32,551 nucleotides of DNA from assembly GCA_036506275.1 (NCBI GenBank), contig DASXSB010000076.1, positions 1 through 32,551 of the forward strand, in the 5' to 3' direction. The notes beneath the pieces are model-generated. The model worked only from the letters and a program-made list of their open reading frames with translations, was not told where the DNA came from and did no database searches. The DNA is from DASXSB01 sp036506275. GTDB lineage: Bacteria; Methylomirabilota; Methylomirabilia; Rokubacteriales; CSP1-6. Of the stretch, positions 29,281 through 32,551 are shown piece by piece (within the stretch, counting starts at the first letter, position 1; every line of letters begins with the position of its first letter). The position numbers and the translations under genes were made by a program.

Positions 29281-30518
29281 GCCCGCCTCTGCGGCTCACG
29301 TGCCGCTGCTGCGTCGTCGGCGGAGGGCCGGCGGGAATGATGCTCGGCCTTCTGCTGGCGCGGGCGGGCATCGACGTCCTCGTCCTCGAGAAGCACGTGG
29401 ACTTTCTTCGCGACTTCCGCGGCGACACCATCCACCCTTCCACGCTCGAGGTGATGCGCGAGTTGGGCCTCCTCGACGAGCTGTTGCGAAGACCGCATCA
29501 GGAGGTCCGGCGGCTCGACGCCCAGGTCGGGGACACCACGCTCACGATCGCGGATCTGTCGCATCTGCCCACCCGCTGCCAGTTCATCGCGATGATGCCG
29601 CAGTGGGATTTCCTCGATTTCCTCGCCGAGCACGGGCGGCGGTACCCGACGTTCCAGCTCCGGATGCAGACCGAGGTCACCGATCTCCTTCACGAGGATG
29701 AGCGTGTCGTCGGTGTCCGCGCCCACGCCCCGGACGGCCTCCTCGAAGTTCGGGCGGAGCTGGTGGTGGGCGCCGACGGTCGCGGCTCCGCTGTGCGCGC
29801 GCGCGCCGGCCTCCCGACGATCGATCTCGGCGCTCCCATCGACGTCCTCTGGATGCGCATTTCCAAGGGCCCCGGCGATCCTGGACAGACGCTGGGGCGC
29901 ATCGAGCGCGGAGCCATCCTCGTTCGCATCGATCGTGGGACGTACTGGCAATGCGCCTACGTCATCCCCAAAGACGGCTTCGTGGAGCTGCGGGAACGCG
30001 GCCTGCCCGCGTTTCGTGAGGAGCTGGGGCGGCTGGCGCCGTTCCTCCGCGAGCGCGTCGGTGAGCTGAGAGACTGGGACGACATCAAGTTGCTGACGGT
30101 GCGGGTCGATCGCTTGCGCCGCTGGCACCGTCCGGGCCTGATCTGCATCGGCGACGCCGCCCACGCGATGTCGCCCATCGGCGGCGTCGGCATCAATCTC
30201 GCCATCCAGGACGCGGTAGCGGCCGCCAACATCCTGACCGTGCCGCTGCGCGCAGGGGCGCTCCGGGAGGCCGATCTCCACGCCGTGCAGAGGCGGCGCG
30301 AGCTACCGACCCGTCTCACGCAGGGGCTACAGGTGTTCCTCCAGGAGCGAGTCATTCGTCGTGTTCTCGACGCCGGCGGCGGCCGCGCCGAGCTTCCGCT
30401 GCTCTTGCGGCTGTTTCGCCGGTGGCCTTCGCTCAGCCGGATCCCGGCCCGGATCTTCGGAATGGGATTTCGTCCCGAGCACGTGAGAGAGTCGCCCGCG
30501 GGATCGCGGGGGCCGTGA
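29277..30518 (+). CDS. FAD-dependent monooxygenase (class A, UbiH/PHBH-like)
   Basis: 413 residues. The dinucleotide motif G15-G-G-P-A-G20 with E38 at the end of beta-2 binds FAD; GADGRGSAVR is the DG motif; LICIGDAAHAMSPIGGVGIN is the GD motif that contacts the FAD pyrophosphate, followed by LAIQDAVAAANIL. This is the PF01494 fold used by aromatic-ring hydroxylases, ubiquinone-pathway hydroxylases and some geranylgeranyl reductases. GTG start 29277 overlaps the kinase stop by 4 nt, so they are coupled even though a functional link is not obvious. The substrate is unknown; the C-terminus (about 350-413) is Arg-rich. Confidence 0.87.
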   Translation: MSPPLRLTCRCCVVGGGPAGMMLGLLLARAGIDVLVLEKHVDFLRDFRGDTIHPSTLEVMRELGLLDELLRRPHQEVRRLDAQVGDTTLTIADLSHLPTRCQFIAMMPQWDFLDFLAEHGRRYPTFQLRMQTEVTDLLHEDERVVGVRAHAPDGLLEVRAELVVGADGRGSAVRARAGLPTIDLGAPIDVLWMRISKGPGDPGQTLGRIERGAILVRIDRGTYWQCAYVIPKDGFVELRERGLPAFREELGRLAPFLRERVGELRDWDDIKLLTVRVDRLRRWHRPGLICIGDAAHAMSPIGGVGINLAIQDAVAAANILTVPLRAGALREADLHAVQRRRELPTRLTQGLQVFLQERVIRRVLDAGGGRAELPLLLRLFRRWPSLSRIPARIFGMGFRPEHVRESPAGSRGP

Positions 30519-30594
30519 GGGAGATCGCCCGCGAGGAGTTCGCGAGTCCGGCCGCACCGATGTCCCGCGGACACGCAGCCGCGGCGCGTCGGCT

Positions 30595-32397
30595 CTAATC
30601 GGGCGACAGCGCGCCCAGGAAATACCGGCGCGGGTCGAAGAGCCGCACCAGTCGGAGCTCCTCCATCGACGGGGGGTCGAGCCGCTGCAGGCGCGGCGCC
30701 ACCGCCAGCGGCCACCCGCACGCTTCGCGCGCCGCCGTCACCGCCTCCGCCTCCGGCCGGTCGCCGAAAACACCCGTGAGCACGAGATCGCCGTGAGCGT
30801 CCGCCTTTTCGTAGAGCCCGTGGTCGGACACCACCGCCGTGACGCGGGCACCGGGCGCGGTCACGTACGGCACCTTGTCGACGAAGCGGCTGCGCGTCTG
30901 CGCGAGCGTCACCACCACTTCCCGGGCCGACGACGTGATGTCGTTGGCGCCGCCGGACCCCGTGATGTAGGTCACGCCGGGCACCATGGTGGAATTGATG
31001 TTGCCGTGCTTGTCGATCTGGCCGGCCGCGAGGGAGCCCAGGCAACGATTCTGAGCGCCGCCCATGAAGATGCCCATCGTGTGCACGATGTCGGTGAGCA
31101 TCTTCGAGGACGGGAAGTTGCGAAACGAGAAGACGAACGGCTCCGCCGGCCGCGGAAGATAGCCGATCATCCCGGTCTCGGCCATGATCTCGACGTCCAC
31201 GCCGGCCGCCTTCAGATCGTACGCGGAGAGCCAGGCGGCGAGATTGGAGTTGCCGACTCCGGCCAGGTACGCGCGATAGCCGTGCGCCCGCACTTTTCCG
31301 CTCAGCACGCGCGCCGCCGCCACCACCATGCGCTCGGCGCCGTTCACGCGATCGTCGGCGCCGAGGCCATTCTCCAGCATGGCGAGCTCGGTCACCCAGG
31401 CGTCGCTGTGCGCGCGGCCTTTGAGCTGCATGACGCGCTCGTAGCCGAGCTTCTCCACGTACGCCGCCTGGTCGGGGACGTCGCGCATCCACTCCCGGAT
31501 CCACGCCTCCGCGCTGTCGGCGCTCCGGAACGCCCGGCGGAGATCGAGGATGAAGTCCGGGTCCTCCGCGTACGCCTCCAGCTCGGGCACATTCATGCCG
31601 TACATGCCGCCCGGATGCGACCCGAACGGCGCCTCCACCACGGCCGCCACGTACTGGCCGGGAAGACGGACGAGCTGGGCATGGCGACGGATGAAGTCGG
31701 TGGAGACGACCTTCTCCACGCTCACGATGGCGCCCCCGCGCGCGGCCATGGCGGCGTAGAAGTTGTCGTTGAGGGGCGCGGCCGCCAACACGTTGCCGGC
31801 GCGGTCGGCCGCCCACGCGTGGAAGAGCGCGAGGTCGGGATTGAGAGCGCGCACGAACCCGACCCGCGACCCTGCCGCCTCCGCCTCCGGAAACGGCGTG
31901 GCGGCGGCGATGAAATCGCCGTCGCGCGTGTTGTCGTCTTCCATGCTCGAGCCGAGGAGCGAGCGCGTGGGGAGGAACGGAACGCCCATGGCGCCCGCCA
32001 TGACACGCAACGGCAGCGTCAGCATCGACCAGTTCTGGACGGAGACGCGACCTTCCACGATCGCGCGGGCGACGAGCGGTTGCGGCGCCGGGAAGGGATA
32101 GCCCTCGCCCACGAAGGTGGTGACCAGTCGCCGCACGAGGTTGCCGAGGACGAGCGCCGTCCACGGCGATCCCATGCCGGTCAGCGCCAACGTCCATCCC
32201 GGGCGCCGACCCCACCACTGGCGCACGAGCTCACGCACGAGCGCGTTGGGCCGGCCGTGGGCGCCGCCGACGTAGATCGTCTGACCCGGCGCCACAAGCC
32301 GCCGCACCGCGTCTTCGAGGCTCGTGACCTTGTCCGGACCCTCGTGGGCAGGGATCGCGAGACGGCGCGCGATGAGGTCGCGGTAGGCGTCGCGCAT
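30595..32397 (-). CDS. Fused alpha-beta class I CoA-transferase
   Basis: 600 residues, long enough for both subunits of a 3-oxoacid/glutaconate-type CoA-transferase. The N-terminal half has VGGAHGRPNALVRELV and LNPDLALFHAWAADRAGN (alpha, about 25-300). The C-terminal half begins near 350 with RMVVAAARVL and carries the probable catalytic glutamate E407 in AETGMIGY, about 55 residues into the beta part, as in GctB-like subunits. TGSGGANDIT resembles the oxyanion/CoA loop. It transfers CoA between acyl-CoA and free acids, substrate unknown. ATG 32397 was chosen where homology-like sequence begins; no strong Shine-Dalgarno is visible. It starts 26 nt after the partial upstream gene. Confidence 0.85.
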   Translation of the reverse strand: MRDAYRDLIARRLAIPAHEGPDKVTSLEDAVRRLVAPGQTIYVGGAHGRPNALVRELVRQWWGRRPGWTLALTGMGSPWTALVLGNLVRRLVTTFVGEGYPFPAPQPLVARAIVEGRVSVQNWSMLTLPLRVMAGAMGVPFLPTRSLLGSSMEDDNTRDGDFIAAATPFPEAEAAGSRVGFVRALNPDLALFHAWAADRAGNVLAAAPLNDNFYAAMAARGGAIVSVEKVVSTDFIRRHAQLVRLPGQYVAAVVEAPFGSHPGGMYGMNVPELEAYAEDPDFILDLRRAFRSADSAEAWIREWMRDVPDQAAYVEKLGYERVMQLKGRAHSDAWVTELAMLENGLGADDRVNGAERMVVAAARVLSGKVRAHGYRAYLAGVGNSNLAAWLSAYDLKAAGVDVEIMAETGMIGYLPRPAEPFVFSFRNFPSSKMLTDIVHTMGIFMGGAQNRCLGSLAAGQIDKHGNINSTMVPGVTYITGSGGANDITSSAREVVVTLAQTRSRFVDKVPYVTAPGARVTAVVSDHGLYEKADAHGDLVLTGVFGDRPEAEAVTAAREACGWPLAVAPRLQRLDPPSMEELRLVRLFDPRRYFLGALSPD

Positions 32398-32423
32398 GTC
32401 AGCCGATGGGCGCCGCCGGCACG

Positions 32424-32551
32424 TCAGGCGCGCGGTGCGAAGATGCGCGCCTTGAGCCGCCGCGGGACCCACACCGCGAGGAGCCGCGCCGCGCGCCCGA
32501 TCTTGTCCAGCGATTGAGGGCTGCCCGGCCAGTACTTGAGCACGATCCGGC
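32424..32551 (-). CDS. C-terminal end of an unidentified protein (partial)
   Basis: The last 41 codons of a gene entering from the right edge, ending in TGA at 32426-32424. The tail reads RIVLKYWPGSPQSLDKIGRA, then an ARLLAVWVPRRLKARIF segment: an amphipathic/basic helix with Trp and Leu, ending APRA. Codon third positions are G/C as in real genes here, and it sits 26 nt before the CoA-transferase start on the same strand, so the two likely form an operon. The family cannot be told. Confidence 0.45.
   Translation of the reverse strand, partial: RIVLKYWPGSPQSLDKIGRAARLLAVWVPRRLKARIFAPRA

Noticed and set aside
1..32551. CRISPR arrays, IS elements, phage genes, toxin-antitoxin pairs, tRNA or rRNA genes.
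   Set aside because: No regularly spaced repeats, transposase or integrase motifs, or cloverleaf/rRNA sequence were seen on either strand.

Overview
The window is about 32.5 kb of very GC-rich, gene-dense bacterial DNA with short intergenic gaps, many ATGA/GTGA/TTGA stop-start overlaps and frequent GTG starts. The gene content is class III PHA synthase with PhaR and a phasin, CoA-linked fatty-acid enzymes, a WbsX-type glycan protein, a eukaryote-like Ser/Thr kinase and a lipoprotein SppA. With the base composition, this suggests an uncultured soil or groundwater lineage such as Candidatus Rokubacteria (Methylomirabilota side) or a delta-proteobacterial relative. That placement is inference from style; no rRNA or marker gene is present. 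I see no tRNA, rRNA, IS element, phage gene or CRISPR array.

Layout. (1) 1-5798, minus strand: a run reading acyl-CoA synthetase, SDR dehydrogenase, SAM methyltransferase, a membrane-anchored NodB-like protein, a zinc alcohol dehydrogenase and the start of an EamA-like transporter. (2) 5799-12800: a polyhydroxyalkanoate / fatty-acid region. A phasin (+) and PhaR (-) converge on a hairpin, and an acetoacetyl-CoA reductase (+) diverges from phaR. A minus-strand operon of seven genes runs FadR-like TetR regulator, enoyl-CoA hydratase, SDR, SCP2 protein, PhaC, PhaE, MaoC/PhaJ. The regulator's own promoter carries a perfect 20-bp palindrome. Together the genes can pull beta-oxidation intermediates into PHA and coat the granule. 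(3) 12801-13733: an LLM-class (luciferase-like) oxidoreductase, divergent from the regulator. (4) 13892-17346: a three-gene glycan cassette (WbsX-like, GT-B and GT-A glycosyltransferases).

(5) 17502-24769: mostly minus-strand housekeeping and catabolic genes. These are a threonine/serine ammonia-lyase, lipoprotein SppA (+), a small four-cysteine protein, a NUDIX CoA pyrophosphatase, two tandem 2-keto-4-pentenoate hydratase paralogues, a sirtuin coupled to a small protein with a histone-H1-like basic tail, a CPBP protease, a 26-residue membrane peptide missed by length cut-offs, and a four-helix membrane protein. (6) 25000-30518, plus strand: a LysM/polysaccharide-deacetylase lipoprotein, a transmembrane Ser/Thr kinase with tandem DAT motifs, and an FAD monooxygenase. 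(7) 30595-32551, minus strand: a fused alpha+beta CoA-transferase and the tail of an unidentified gene.

Most noteworthy: the operator-in-promoter architecture of the FadR-like regulator; the basic-tail protein/sirtuin pair; the phospho-threonine-like repeat array in the kinase; a 74-nt inverted-repeat structure between the NUDIX gene and the Cys4 gene; an RBS-masking hairpin; and several genes that look leaderless. No complete new defence or mobile system was found.
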